A stretch of DNA of 64,000 bases, from positions 124,001 through 188,000 of the forward strand of contig CBDEFQ010000009.1 in the NCBI GenBank assembly GCA_965237485.1, in the 5' to 3' direction. This document shows positions 1 to 7,640 of the stretch, piece after piece. Made by a program: the position numbers and the translations under genes. This stretch comes from JAAELZ01 sp965237485 (GTDB taxonomy: Bacteria; Pseudomonadota; Gammaproteobacteria; Arenicellales; Poriferihabitantaceae). The stretch's first letter is position 1. Each line of letters begins with the position of its first letter. The notes below the pieces were generated by a model that was not told where the DNA came from, did no database searches, and was given only the letters and a program-made list of their open reading frames with translations.

Positions 1-914
1 AACGCCGATTTGCCAAGCTCGGTTTCAGATAACGAGGTTCCAAGAGATAGATGATAAGGTTTCTCGTGGTCTAGTCCTAACTTAGGCGTAACAGTATTCA
101 GAATTTGCAATTGGTCTTCCAGTGCTTGGATCGCGGTATCTTTAATAGATTGAGTGTCAGGGCATATCAAAGCTATGCGAATGTTTGAAGAGTGCTTAGT
201 TTTCTCAAATGCCCATATAGCAATGCTGCTCCATTCTTCTTGTACGTTAGAGAAGCGATGCCTATATTTAGGTTCGTTTACATAAAGATAACTAGGTGGA
301 ACTATGTTGATTTCACTTCCGTTTGACTGCAGTTGCTCAATAAAGTGGTTTTGACTCGGAAGGAAGTAATCAAACCCGAGAAAGGAGATACTGGATCTAG
401 ACAACTCCTCAAATTTGCCACTGTTAGATAAATAAGGTAACTGTCCTACACTGATCCAGTTATTTTTTTTTAACGTCTCACCTAATCCGGAATACCAAGT
501 TGTAAATAACGCATAGTCATTATCTACAAACTTTTGTAACGCAGATAACTTAATATTCCATTCGAGGCATAAATTCCAAGCTTCTAAAAGTAAACGAGTA
601 GCAGATTTAGCATCCCAAAGTGAATTGTTTGTATTCTCTGGGTCAGGGAAACTACTTAGTCTGTCTAACACCCTTTCAGAGACTTTCAATAGTTGCGCAT
701 TATCAAGTATTGCATGCCCAAGTTTTTCGTCATTCCATAGCTTAGCCACCCAACCGAGAAACGGTAAAATAGCGTCGTTCTTCCACGCTTTTTCACCTCT
801 TTCTAGGCGAGTCAGGTCTGTAAGTAATTGCTGTTCGTGCGCAAGTCTATTTGTTGAGGTGACTACAACAGATTTCGCGGGAAATATTAGTTGGGCGGTG
901 CTATTCAAATCCAA
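1..914 (-). CDS. RecB-like DNA repair nuclease family protein, N-terminal part (3' end outside window)
   Basis: A reading frame of about 304 codons without stops runs off the left edge. Its N-terminus (starting LDLNSTAQLIF) has VVTSTNRLAHEQQ, then LERGEKAWKNDAILPFLGW. This matches the start of the proteobacterial 'probable DNA repair protein' family (TIGR03623): AddB/RecB-like proteins with an inactivated helicase-like N-terminus and a C-terminal PD-(D/E)XK nuclease. The nuclease part lies outside the window, so catalytic residues cannot be checked. No ATG exists near the 5' end. An upstream in-frame TAA leaves TTG at 914 (or TTG at 908) as the start, with no clear Shine-Dalgarno. An IS end begins only 60 bp upstream, so the native promoter may be lost. 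Family call rests on N-terminal motifs only. Confidence 0.6.
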   Translation of the reverse strand, partial: MDLNSTAQLIFPAKSVVVTSTNRLAHEQQLLTDLTRLERGEKAWKNDAILPFLGWVAKLWNDEKLGHAILDNAQLLKVSERVLDRLSSFPDPENTNNSLWDAKSATRLLLEAWNLCLEWNIKLSALQKFVDNDYALFTTWYSGLGETLKKNNWISVGQLPYLSNSGKFEELSRSSISFLGFDYFLPSQNHFIEQLQSNGSEINIVPPSYLYVNEPKYRHRFSNVQEEWSSIAIWAFEKTKHSSNIRIALICPDTQSIKDTAIQALEDQLQILNTVTPKLGLDHEKPYHLSLGTSLSETELGKSA

Positions 915-973
915 GTTTTGTTAAGAACATAAATTTTAGAGAATACCTTAAATCGCAGGATTACGCCAGGGCA

Positions 974-1488
974 AGTCTTGTCCAACATGAAATGATACTG
1001 AGCTAAGGGACTGATTCTAATCGGAAATGATACCGAACTAATCTAATTTCTGTTCATGATGGTGAATGAATACCATTATGAATGACCACCATATAGATAC
1101 CCTTGATAAGGCACGCTTGTTGCTACAAGGCACTGATGAAATCGATCTGGCAATCGACGGTAAACGCAATCGCTATGATTTCATCAAACGCACCTTAATG
1201 CGTTTCAAATACAGCAAACTGGGTCGAGCCGATAAGGGTCTTGTGCTGCGTTATATCACACGCATCAGCGGTTACTCTTATGTGCAAGTGAAACGCCTGG
1301 CTGCCAGCTATCTCAAGCACGGTAGAATCCAGTGGCGACATCGTGCCACAAGGGGCTTTGCTAGACGCTATAGCAATCAAGACATTAAGCTTCTAGCAGA
1401 TATGGATGAACTCCACGGTACGTTATCAGGCCATGCCACTAAGAAACTCTGTGAGCGCGCCTTAGTTGTCTATGAGCAAACTGAGTAT
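974..1488 (+). mobile_element. 5' part of an IS with 5-bp target duplication, cut by an IS3 element
   Basis: The left end begins AGTCTTGTCCAACATG. The first ~100 bp are nearly identical, in inverted orientation, to the 153-bp element at 36237-36389, which has recognisable ends and a 5-bp duplication. This fixes the left boundary here at 974. The IS carries the start of a transposase gene at 1066 and is interrupted at 1489 by the left end of an IS3 element. Its right half is not in the window. The family is uncertain (an integrase-type DDE element is inferred). Confidence 0.6.
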
Positions 1489-1491
1489 TGA
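1066..1491 (+). pseudogene. Truncated transposase, N-terminal DNA-binding portion only
   Basis: The 141-codon frame encodes a basic, helix-rich N-terminal region: RYDFIKRTLMRFKYSKLG, then a helix-turn-helix-like stretch (SGYSYVQVKRLAASYLKHGRI) and DMDELHGTLSGHATKKLCERA. These features recall integrase-type (rve-like) transposases in which this region precedes the DDE core. The core is missing because the frame enters the IS3 left end at 1489 and stops on that element's first TGA. Start: ATG 1066, with a second in-frame ATG at 1078. It cannot be catalytically active. Subfamily assignment is inference from memory of similar proteins. Confidence 0.55.
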
Positions 1492-1576
1492 AGTGGACCC
1501 CATGATTAGGACAGGTTGAAGGCCAAAATAAGGAGTTATTTTCTGTTTTATAATTGTTCAAAACGAGGAACAGAAA

Positions 1577-1858
1577 ATGAGTAAAAAGCGTAGAAACCAT
1601 GCCCCACCATTCAAAGCCAAAGTTGCTCTTGCAGCAATCAAAGGTGATGAAACATTAAGCAATCTTGCTAGTCGTTATGACATCAATGCAAATCTTATCG
1701 TCAAGTGGAAGAAACAATTGCTCGATAGCTCAGCTGAAGTCTTTGCATCAGGCACAGGCTTATCTCCAAACCGAGAATCAGAGATTAAATCATTACAGGC
1801 AAAGATCGGTGAAATCACCATGGAAAACGATTTTTTATCAAAAGCGCTCGGTCGTTAA
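1577..1858 (+). CDS. IS3-family transposase OrfA
   Basis: This 93-residue protein is the DNA-binding subunit of an IS3-type transposase. It has the typical HTH opening (FKAKVALAAIKGDETLSNLASRYDINANLIVKWKKQLL, residues ~13-46) and a C-terminal leucine-zipper-like helix (EIKSLQAKIGEITMENDFLSKAL). A T TTT TTA slippery heptamer at 1831-1837 near its end could direct ribosomes into the -1 frame to make an OrfAB fusion. The orfB partner is truncated, so OrfA probably acts, if at all, only as a binding or inhibitory protein. Confidence 0.85.
   Translation: MSKKRRNHAPPFKAKVALAAIKGDETLSNLASRYDINANLIVKWKKQLLDSSAEVFASGTGLSPNRESEIKSLQAKIGEITMENDFLSKALGR
1831..1837 (+). promoter_or_regulatory. Programmed -1 frameshift site of the IS3 element
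   Basis: The heptamer T TTT TTA lies in orfA register (codons GAT TTT TTA). The -1 frame is open from here through the orfB ATG at 1879 and onward. This is the canonical X XXY YYZ arrangement used by IS3-family elements to produce the OrfAB transposase. Function is inferred from the family. Confidence 0.6.
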
Positions 1859-1878
1859 ACAGACCTGAGCGCAAAACT

Positions 1879-2451
1879 ATGATTAATAAAAGCAATAAAC
1901 TATCGTTAGTTCGTCAGTGTAAATTGTTGAAGATTCATCGTTCCCATGTTTATTACAAAACCTCACCTGCTAATGAGGATGACTTGGAACTGATGCATCT
2001 GATTGATCGCATTCACCTCAATCGGCCCTTTCTTGGCAGTAGACGCATTCGTGATGTGTTGCAAGATGTAGGCCATCGAGTTGACCGTAAACATGTGCGA
2101 CGCTTAATGCGTAAGATGGGCATTAAAGCCATCTATCCTAGGCCTAACACCAGCAAGAAGAAGGCGGGGCACAAGATTTATCCTTATCTGCTAGGTGGGT
2201 TGGCCATCAATCAACCCAATCAAGCTTGGTGTACCGATATAACTTATATCCCGATGCCTAAGGGCTTTGCTTATCTTACCGTTGTGATGGATTGGTATTC
2301 TCGTAAAGTGCTGTCATGGCGGCTTAGCAACAGCATGGATAGCGCATTCTGCGTAGATGCTTTGGAAGAGGCACTGCATTACTACGGCAAGCCTGAGAGT
2401 TATGCCCGAATCTGGTGTATGAGGCATTTTCTTCAAGCGGCCTCGGTTTGA
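1879..2451 (+). pseudogene. IS3-family transposase OrfB, truncated before the last catalytic residue
   Basis: The frame encodes an IS3 OrfB with the HTH_21-like region (FLGSRRIRDVLQDVGHRVDRKHVRRLMRKMGIKAIYPRPNT) and the start of the rve integrase core. The core shows the first catalytic Asp in AWCTDITYI and the second in LTVVMDWYSRKVLSW. After GKPES the frame enters the IS256 end, reads 17 foreign residues (YARIWCMRHFLQAASV) and stops. The third catalytic Glu region is absent, so the product should be inactive. True IS3 coding sequence ends at about 2396. The same foreign tail is appended to the helicase fragment ahead of the second IS256 copy. Confidence 0.85.
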
Positions 2452-3790
2452 TCTGAGTAGTCATTAGTTTGCTCTATTCCATCTTTAAATGGAACCCCTT
2501 GAATCACTTTTGCTAGATAGGCGAACCCGCGTATTCGGTTCCACTTTTTCTCTGCGCACTGACCCAGCTTGAACATCATACTTAACATGCCATCACGGCT
2601 AAGACATCCCTTGCATCGTTTGGTACGGTGTCGGATAGTCGCGAATGTTGGTTTAATTGGATTCGTAGTACGTATGCTCATCCAGTGCTTGGCAGGGAAC
2701 GAGTAGAACGTCATTAACTCTTCGCGATCTTTTTCCAAGCACTGCGTGGCTTTTGGATACTTGTCTTGACAGGTTTTAATGAATAATTGATAGGCACTTT
2801 GCGCCGCTTCTTTGGTTTCTTCCTGCCAAATGTTATGCAGAGCTGCTTTTGCTTTGGGCTGCACCGATTTAGGCAGCTTGTTCAGCACGTTGGCCGTTTT
2901 ATGCACCCAGCACCGTTGATGTTTAGTGCCAGGATAGACTTCTTCCAGGGCATTCCAAAAGCCTAAAGCACCATCACCGATGCCCCGCTCTGGTTGATTC
3001 AGGCCTCGCTCCTTGAGTGCCAACAACACCTCTCGCCAACTCTGCGTAGACTCTCGCTCACCGTCTTCAATCGCCAGTAATTTCTTGTGACCGCGCTCAT
3101 TCACTCCGATGACAACTAAGGCACAGAGCCGGCCCTCATCGCCGCGCAGGCCGCTGTGTATCCCGTCCGCCCATAGATAAACCCATCGATCTCGATCTAA
3201 ACCTTCTCTATTCCAATCCTTGTACTCCTGAGACCACGTTGCTTTGAGCTTACTCACTGTGCTTGATGATAACCCAGTCGCTGATTGACCCACTAGCACG
3301 CTCAGTGCATCCCCCATTTCTCCAGTGCTGACACCCTTGAGATACAGCCAAGGCAAGGCCGCTTCCAGTGTTCTCGTTTTACGCACATACGGCGGCACTA
3401 AAGCAGACCGAAAGGTGATCGGTACTCCAGTGCGGGAGCGCACCTTGGGGATACGTACTTTGACTGGGCCGATCCCGGTTTGCAGTTCACGTTCTGGCAA
3501 ATAGCCGTTACGAACGACACCAGCGTGTCCTGAATCTGAGACTTTGTCACAATTGCGATACAGCCGTTCAGATAACTCACTCTCGACCGCGGTTTGAATG
3601 AGTTGCCTAGCGCCATTGCGAATCAATTCTTGCAGCGGATCGATGCTTTGCTCTGGCTTTTCAAAGGAAATAATTTTATTCTGTTTCATAGTGGCGTATG
3701 TCTGTGGAAGTTTAAGTTGTTGTAAACTCAATTCATCCCGATACGCCGCTTTTAGTCAACTACTCCATACACCACTTTCAGGCATAACTC
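2397..3790 (-). mobile_element. IS256-family element, copy 1
   Basis: This 1394-bp element is bounded by ~25-bp imperfect terminal inverted repeats beginning GAGTTATGCC at 2397 and ending GGCATAACTC at 3790. It carries one transposase gene on the minus strand. Flanking bases (AAGCCTGA left, ATTTCTTG right) show no 8-9 bp target duplication, so this copy sits at a recombination or deletion junction. A copy of the same length and orientation lies at 7641-9034. Confidence 0.9.
2433..3731 (-). CDS. IS256-family (Mutator-type) transposase, catalytic Glu apparently replaced by Lys
   Basis: The 432-residue product has the full IS256/Mutator architecture: an N-terminal region, the first Asp in YLWADGIHSGL, the second in RGIGDGALGFWNAL, and the C/H motif QRCWVHKTANVL. 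The third motif, normally TTNPIES in this group and intact in the second copy here, reads TTNPIKPT. The catalytic glutamate is therefore Lys and the following Ser is Pro. Start may be MSLQQ at 3731 or the in-frame MKQNKI 14 codons later. The protein is full length, but the substitution predicts loss of transposition. That is inference from the family's DDE mechanism. Confidence 0.88.
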   Translation of the reverse strand: MSLQQLKLPQTYATMKQNKIISFEKPEQSIDPLQELIRNGARQLIQTAVESELSERLYRNCDKVSDSGHAGVVRNGYLPERELQTGIGPVKVRIPKVRSRTGVPITFRSALVPPYVRKTRTLEAALPWLYLKGVSTGEMGDALSVLVGQSATGLSSSTVSKLKATWSQEYKDWNREGLDRDRWVYLWADGIHSGLRGDEGRLCALVVIGVNERGHKKLLAIEDGERESTQSWREVLLALKERGLNQPERGIGDGALGFWNALEEVYPGTKHQRCWVHKTANVLNKLPKSVQPKAKAALHNIWQEETKEAAQSAYQLFIKTCQDKYPKATQCLEKDREELMTFYSFPAKHWMSIRTTNPIKPTFATIRHRTKRCKGCLSRDGMLSMMFKLGQCAEKKWNRIRGFAYLAKVIQGVPFKDGIEQTNDYSDQTEAA

Positions 3791-3912
3791 ATTTCTTGTC
3801 TAATGTGTCGGGTAACCAAACGCCCGCAAAGTTAGGCACTTCGCAATCTTCTTCTAATAAAACACCTGCCTTTTTAATCTGCGTATTTATAGCGGGTATC
3901 AATATCATTAAC
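3791..3912 (-). pseudogene. Fragment of an unidentified gene between IS256 and a MITE
   Basis: On the minus strand this stretch keeps one uninterrupted frame of about 40 codons: LMILIPAINTQIKKAG, then VLLEEDCEVPNFAGVWLPDT. It runs straight into the IS256 end at 3790. If the 163-bp MITE is removed, the frame could begin at an ATG just beyond it. I do not recognise the product. It looks like the N-terminal remnant of a host gene hit by a MITE and then truncated by IS256. The evidence is only the open frame. Confidence 0.3.
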
Positions 3913-4075
3913 CCTAGATAAATCAGTTAAACGCGGAAAAGACATGTAAGCAATTGAAGTGCATAGTGAAATCAAAAAAGTCGCGGTCACCTTTATTGGT
4001 GATAAGGTTTTTTTGATTTTGCCAGGTGCATCAAGCGCTTGCATGGATTTTCGTGTTTTAACTGATTTATCTAGG
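3913..4075. repeat. 163-bp MITE with IS1380-like ends, copy A
   Basis: The ends are perfect inverted repeats starting CCTAGATAAATCAGTT and are flanked by TTAA-rich target bases. The interior is strongly palindromic: an AAATCAAAAAA arm, the segment GGTCACC-TTTATT-GGTGA, and a TTTTTTGATTT arm. A second 163-bp copy, nearly identical in inverse orientation, is at 48567-48729. There is no coding capacity. The ends differ at one position in sixteen from the IS1380 left end at 55453, so that transposase could plausibly mobilise it. The internal hairpin could also act as a terminator. Confidence 0.8.
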
Positions 4076-4160
4076 TTAATGTTGCATTATGCATTACATG
4101 TAAGTATAATCAAAATGTTCTTTTCAAACCTGAGCTGAGCCATGGAGAAAGGAGAAAGTG

Positions 4161-4490
4161 ATGAAATTATTACTACGCATGATTCTGTTAATAGCTCTAT
4201 CGATATCAAACCAAGTAATGGCAGCTCCGATTTCCACACCATTACCGGCATGGTTTTTATTAGCAGCGTGTAAAGAATCCGAAACCAATGAATACGCTAG
4301 AGGCTTTTGCGGTGGAGCAATAGATGCTCTATACAGCTCAATCCAGGAATGGTGTGTTCCTGGCAGTATTACTCATGGGGAGATTAAAGCGCATATTAAG
4401 AACGAGCTCTTAAAAACTGACCCACCTTTTTCAAAAACTGCATTTGAGTTTATAAATAGGTCGGTTCAAGAGGCATGGCCATGTCACTGA
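4161..4490 (+). CDS. Rap1a/Tai-type immunity-like exported protein (probable integron cassette gene)
   Basis: The 109-residue protein begins with a hydrophobic signal peptide (MKLLLRMILLIALSISNQVMA) and is therefore predicted periplasmic. The mature part has four cysteines and the pattern YARGFCGGAIDALY, then WCVPGSITHGEI, ending SVQEAWPCH. It resembles the Rap1a/Tai family, whose founders neutralise type VI secretion effectors. A good GGAG Shine-Dalgarno precedes the ATG; an overlapping GTG at 4158 is the alternative. No effector or T6SS gene is in the window. An attC-like site lies 54 bp downstream, so this is probably a mobile cassette carrying an orphan immunity-like gene. The family call is from motif spacing, not a search. 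Confidence 0.55.
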   Translation: MKLLLRMILLIALSISNQVMAAPISTPLPAWFLLAACKESETNEYARGFCGGAIDALYSSIQEWCVPGSITHGEIKAHIKNELLKTDPPFSKTAFEFINRSVQEAWPCH

Positions 4491-4511
4491 GAGGCTAGTC
4501 TGGATACGAAG

Positions 4512-4530
4512 AAAGGGGTCAGACCCCTTT
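4512..4530. repeat. Perfect palindrome, REP-like
   Basis: AAAGGGGTCAGACCCCTTT is a 9+1+9 palindrome between the immunity-like gene and the attC-like site. The GGGGTCAGACCCC core resembles REP-type palindromes, and it could end transcription of the cassette gene. No second copy was noticed in the window. Confidence 0.5.
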
Positions 4531-4544
4531 AAAGCTGTGACCAC

Positions 4545-4600
4545 TCCTAACGAATAAGGATAAGTCGCCGCGCAGCCGCGACTTTATCCAATTGTTGAAC
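4545..4600 (+). other. attC-like integron recombination site
   Basis: The 56-bp site has attC architecture. TCCTAAC (R'' box, consensus RYYYAAC) is followed by a short spacer, then an imperfect stem GGATAAGTCGC / GCGACTTTATCC (4558-4568 and 4578-4589) with one extra-helical base and a GC-rich terminal loop. After a 4-nt spacer it ends in GTTGAAC, which fits GTTRRRY. It sits just downstream of a small co-oriented gene, as in gene cassettes. The first base of R'' (T) deviates from consensus. No integrase or neighbouring attC is visible. Confidence 0.45.
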
Positions 4601-4790
4601 AAGCCCGGGGGGTTACCTCTATTAAGTAAATATATCCGCTACTGGTCCTTGTGACTTTAAGCGTTCAGGGTTTCGCTTAAGATTGCAGGCGAGTGGGCGT
4701 CTCACTCGCCGAGTGATGGTACTTTCTTATTGCATAAAGCTGGGGTCCTCCGTATTAAGTGACTTTAGTGAGCTTGTTGGATCTAAGCAA

Positions 4791-5828
4791 TTAACCTGAT
4801 TCGAAGCGACGGCGACAAAAGCCAATGATAACCAGAGGCGTGGCGCAGTGCTTGCAACGCCAAATTGGTCTTTGTCGTTTTGGCCTGATTGGTCCGGACG
4901 GTACAACCACCTGCAAGGCCCATTGCACTCGCTTTAAGGTTTGTTTGGCGTTGCCGTGCACAAAACCGTAATCGCGCACCCGGCGAAACCCCTTTGGTAG
5001 AACGTGTTGCAAAACCAATGCAATGAACGCCTTTGAGTCGAGGCAGCGGGTGCGGGATTTGCCTTTGTTGTCCTGATAACGAAAGGTGATTTGACCATCG
5101 CGATCACTGAGAATATTGTTCTCACTAATAACCCCGCGATACAGATACCGCGAGAGATATTTAAACGCCGGTAAGCCTTTGCCAATCTGCTTGCAGTGCA
5201 CGATCCAGTGTTTTGGGGTGCAGGGAAGATCAAGATCGGCTGCTCGCAAAGCCCGTAGTAGCCGAGCACGGAACACGCAGGCAAGCGCCTTGCCATTGAA
5301 CAAGTAGTTGCCGGGCTTGGATTGCCACAACGCTTTGTCCTTTGATAAGCCCCCATTGGGAAACACCACATGCACATGCGGGTGGTAATCGAGCTTGCGA
5401 GTATGGGTGTGTAAAACGGTGCTAAAGCCAATGTGCTCTGCACACTTAATATCGTTCTTGGCGAAGGTTTTAAGCGTACTGGCGGCGCAATCCATGAGTG
5501 CGTCATACACGGTTTTGGAATGGTGCTTGGCTATACGACGCAGTTCATAAGGCAAGGTAAAGGTCACCATAAAGTAATCACAAGGCAATAATTTTGTGCT
5601 CTGGCGATCCAGCCATTCACTGCTGGCATGATTCAGACAGCGAGGGCAACTGCGGTGGCCACAGGAGCGCGGGTGGTTTTGTGATTCATTGCACTGGCCA
5701 CAATGCGTAAGCATAAGACCATATTGGGCCGTGCGGCACCCGCTAATGGCGTTGGCGGCGCTGCGCTCTGCGCCGCCCAACAGGCACAAAGCATCGGGAT
5801 GGCGGTTTAGTATCGAGGCGAGTTCCAT
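4791..5828 (-). CDS. IS91-family HUH transposase
   Basis: The 345-residue protein has an N-terminal zinc-binding region (CGQCNESQNHPRSCGHRSCPRC, residues ~43-64). The HUH metal-binding motif lies within YHPHVHVVFPNGG, and the tyrosine motif FKYLSRYLYRG supplies candidate nucleophiles. It is predicted to nick one strand and drive rolling-circle transposition. A basic C-terminus with two CxxC-like cysteines follows. The start ATG overlaps the stop of the upstream recombinase (TAATG), so the two are translationally coupled. Length and motifs look intact. Confidence 0.9.
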   Translation of the reverse strand: MELASILNRHPDALCLLGGAERSAANAISGCRTAQYGLMLTHCGQCNESQNHPRSCGHRSCPRCLNHASSEWLDRQSTKLLPCDYFMVTFTLPYELRRIAKHHSKTVYDALMDCAASTLKTFAKNDIKCAEHIGFSTVLHTHTRKLDYHPHVHVVFPNGGLSKDKALWQSKPGNYLFNGKALACVFRARLLRALRAADLDLPCTPKHWIVHCKQIGKGLPAFKYLSRYLYRGVISENNILSDRDGQITFRYQDNKGKSRTRCLDSKAFIALVLQHVLPKGFRRVRDYGFVHGNAKQTLKRVQWALQVVVPSGPIRPKRQRPIWRCKHCATPLVIIGFCRRRFESG

Positions 5829-6727
5829 TAGGCGATCACCTCAAAGTCCAAGCCATCAATCAAGGTGTTTATCCGCGAGCCGGTGTTGCGTTGCACCACG
5901 TCGGTGAGTTGCGTGTAAAGCACCGTTGTCTTGGGACATTCATGGCCCATCTCGCGCTGGATGGCGCGCAAGTGAACGCCTGACTCGACCAAGTGTGCGC
6001 CATAGCAGTGGCGAAAGGTGTGAATGGTAACGCGCTTATGAATGCCGCAACTTTTGACGATGACCTTAACCGATTTTTGCAAGCCGCCGCGGTCCATCGG
6101 TGCGCTGGCTGAGCGGCGAAGTTGGTTGGTTTTTCCCTGAGGAAATAGCCATTTAGGGTTACGATGACTGGCCCAATAAGTGCGCAATAAATCGAGCGTT
6201 CGATCAGGCAAAAATACAAACCGATCTTTACGACCTTTGCCGCAACGTACATGCACTTTATGGCGAGCACTGTCGATGTCAGCAATGGTCAGGTTGAGCG
6301 CCTCGCTCAAGCGCAGCCCCATGCTGTACACGCACAAAAGATAAGTTTGGTAACGCGCTTCGCGTGTCTGGTTGATGACGCGGCCCACTTCCTCCGTCGA
6401 CAGAATATCAGGCAGAGTTTGAACCCTAGGCGGTTTTACAATCTCTATCCACTGCCAAGATTTGTTGAGAATGTAGCGATAAAAGAATTGCAGGCCGTTA
6501 CGGTCGAGTTTTACCGTAGACCAGGAATGGCTGTGCACCAGAGACAAGAAGTAGTCCCGTAATTGTTGTTGGCTGAGCTGGTCGGGACAACAATCAAAGA
6601 ACGCCGACACTCGGCGCACAGCTCGCGAATAGCTATCTATAGTTGCGTCGGCTTTGCCTTGCAGGCGAAGTACATTAATATGTTGTTGGTAAAGAGAGTC
6701 AAAACGAGTTTGATCTGATGAGTTCAT
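5828..6727 (-). CDS. Tyrosine recombinase associated with IS91
   Basis: The 299-residue site-specific recombinase has an N-terminal SAM-like DNA-binding domain (residues ~10-95) and a catalytic domain. Arg is in YSMGLRLSEALNL, Lys in GKGRKDRFVFLP, HxxR in TIHTFRHCYGAHL, His in QREMGHECPKTT, and the nucleophile is Tyr in TTVLYTQLTD. It lacks the extra patch of integron integrases, so it should not recombine attC. Its partner is the overlapping IS91 transposase; its role in IS91 movement is not established. Start: ATG at 6727. The frame is intact. Confidence 0.88.
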   Translation of the reverse strand: MNSSDQTRFDSLYQQHINVLRLQGKADATIDSYSRAVRRVSAFFDCCPDQLSQQQLRDYFLSLVHSHSWSTVKLDRNGLQFFYRYILNKSWQWIEIVKPPRVQTLPDILSTEEVGRVINQTREARYQTYLLCVYSMGLRLSEALNLTIADIDSARHKVHVRCGKGRKDRFVFLPDRTLDLLRTYWASHRNPKWLFPQGKTNQLRRSASAPMDRGGLQKSVKVIVKSCGIHKRVTIHTFRHCYGAHLVESGVHLRAIQREMGHECPKTTVLYTQLTDVVQRNTGSRINTLIDGLDFEVIA

Positions 6728-6827
6728 TATTTATTCCTATAAAACACACACTCAACATTGAGGGTGATAGGAATAGTGTGCTCGTTGTTGGCTCTCTTTG
6801 CCGCTTAGCGGCTTCGTTCAACAACCT

Positions 6828-7640
6828 AATTGATAAAAACGGCGATCTAGTCTTTAGCGATAAGCAAGCAGATCGGTTTGAAAAACGAATGGCTAAGATG
6901 GAGTTTTCATTTGGCCAAGGTGGGTATCAACCTACCGAGTTTATTAAACGTCACTTTCCAGCAGGCTATTTCGGTACGCTCATTGTTGATGAAGGTCATG
7001 AGTACAAAAACCAAAACTCGGCTCAAGGCCAAGCGATGGGTGTGTTAGCGATGCGTTGTAAAAAAGTGATATTGCTGACAGGTACTTTAATGGGTGGCTA
7101 TGCTGATGATCTTTTTCATTTACTTTGGCGAATCATGCCAGAGAAAATGATTGAAGATGGTTTTCAGTATAACCAGCGGGGCGGTCTATCTGCTGCAACG
7201 ATGTCATTTATGCGTGAACATGGTGTTCTTAAAGATGTTTATAAGGAAACCAACGATGGCAACCATAAAACCGCCCGTGGTCAAAAAACTTCGGTGCAAA
7301 CATCCAAGGCACCGGGCTTTAGTCCTGAAGGCATTATGCGTTTTGTATTGCCTTACACTGCTTTTCTGCGTTTAACAGACTTAGATGACAGTGGCCTACC
7401 TGCTATTACAGAGGAATATATCAATGTTAAGATGACTGAATTACAACGAGAGAAGTATGACAGTCTTGCATCATCTTTGACTACAGAGCTTCGACAAGCA
7501 CTGCGTAAAGGTGATCGGACATTGATGGGCGTGGTGATCAATGCGTTGTTAGCATGGCCTGATTGCTGTTTTAAACCTGAAACGGTCAAACATCCTAGAT
7601 CAAGAGAGGTTTTAGCTTTTGTGCCATCCATCTTTGATGA
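6828..7640 (+). pseudogene. SNF2/DEAD-like helicase fragment, truncated at both ends
   Basis: The central part of a superfamily 2 helicase is present. Walker B appears in GTLIVDEGHEYKN, motif III in KKVILLTGTLMGGYADDLFHLLWRI, followed by VLPYTAFLRLTDLDDSGLP. The upstream P-loop domain is missing where the IS91 right end lies, and the C-terminal RecA-like domain is missing where IS256 copy 2 begins at 7641. The frame continues 17 codons into the IS256 terminus before stopping. Such helicases occur in integrative elements and large plasmids, so this is likely a relic of an older element. Confidence 0.7.

Larger units (their letters stand above)
1489..2396 (+). mobile_element. IS3-family element, right end missing
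   Basis: The left terminus reads TGAAGTGGACCCCATG, an IS3-family style end starting with TG. It is followed by the two-frame orfA/orfB arrangement with a slippery heptamer. The element stops abruptly at 2396, where the left terminal repeat of an IS256 copy begins. No IS3 right end is visible after the IS256 copy, so the remainder was lost by deletion or rearrangement rather than split by simple insertion. The element itself landed inside another IS. Confidence 0.8.
4601..6822 (-). mobile_element. IS91-family element with a tyrosine recombinase gene
   Basis: An IS91-type HUH transposase gene is preceded by a tyrosine recombinase gene, an arrangement known in this family. The left edge directly follows GAAC at 4597-4600, a tetranucleotide target known for IS91, and lies downstream of tnpA where the origin end is expected. 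The right edge is inferred near a hairpin-rich stretch (6776-6826) ending GTTCAAC, after which the helicase frame begins. TTGTTGAAC followed by AAGCC or GAAGCC occurs in inverted orientation at both edges. Exact ends are uncertain by a few tens of bases. Confidence 0.65.

Noticed and set aside
625..924. A 99-codon plus-strand frame at the left edge
   Set aside because: It is antisense to the RecB-like nuclease coding sequence, which has a family-typical N-terminus.
5828..6727. Tyrosine recombinase as an integron integrase for the nearby attC-like site
   Set aside because: It lacks the additional domain characteristic of IntI and is coupled to the IS91 transposase, a known pairing.
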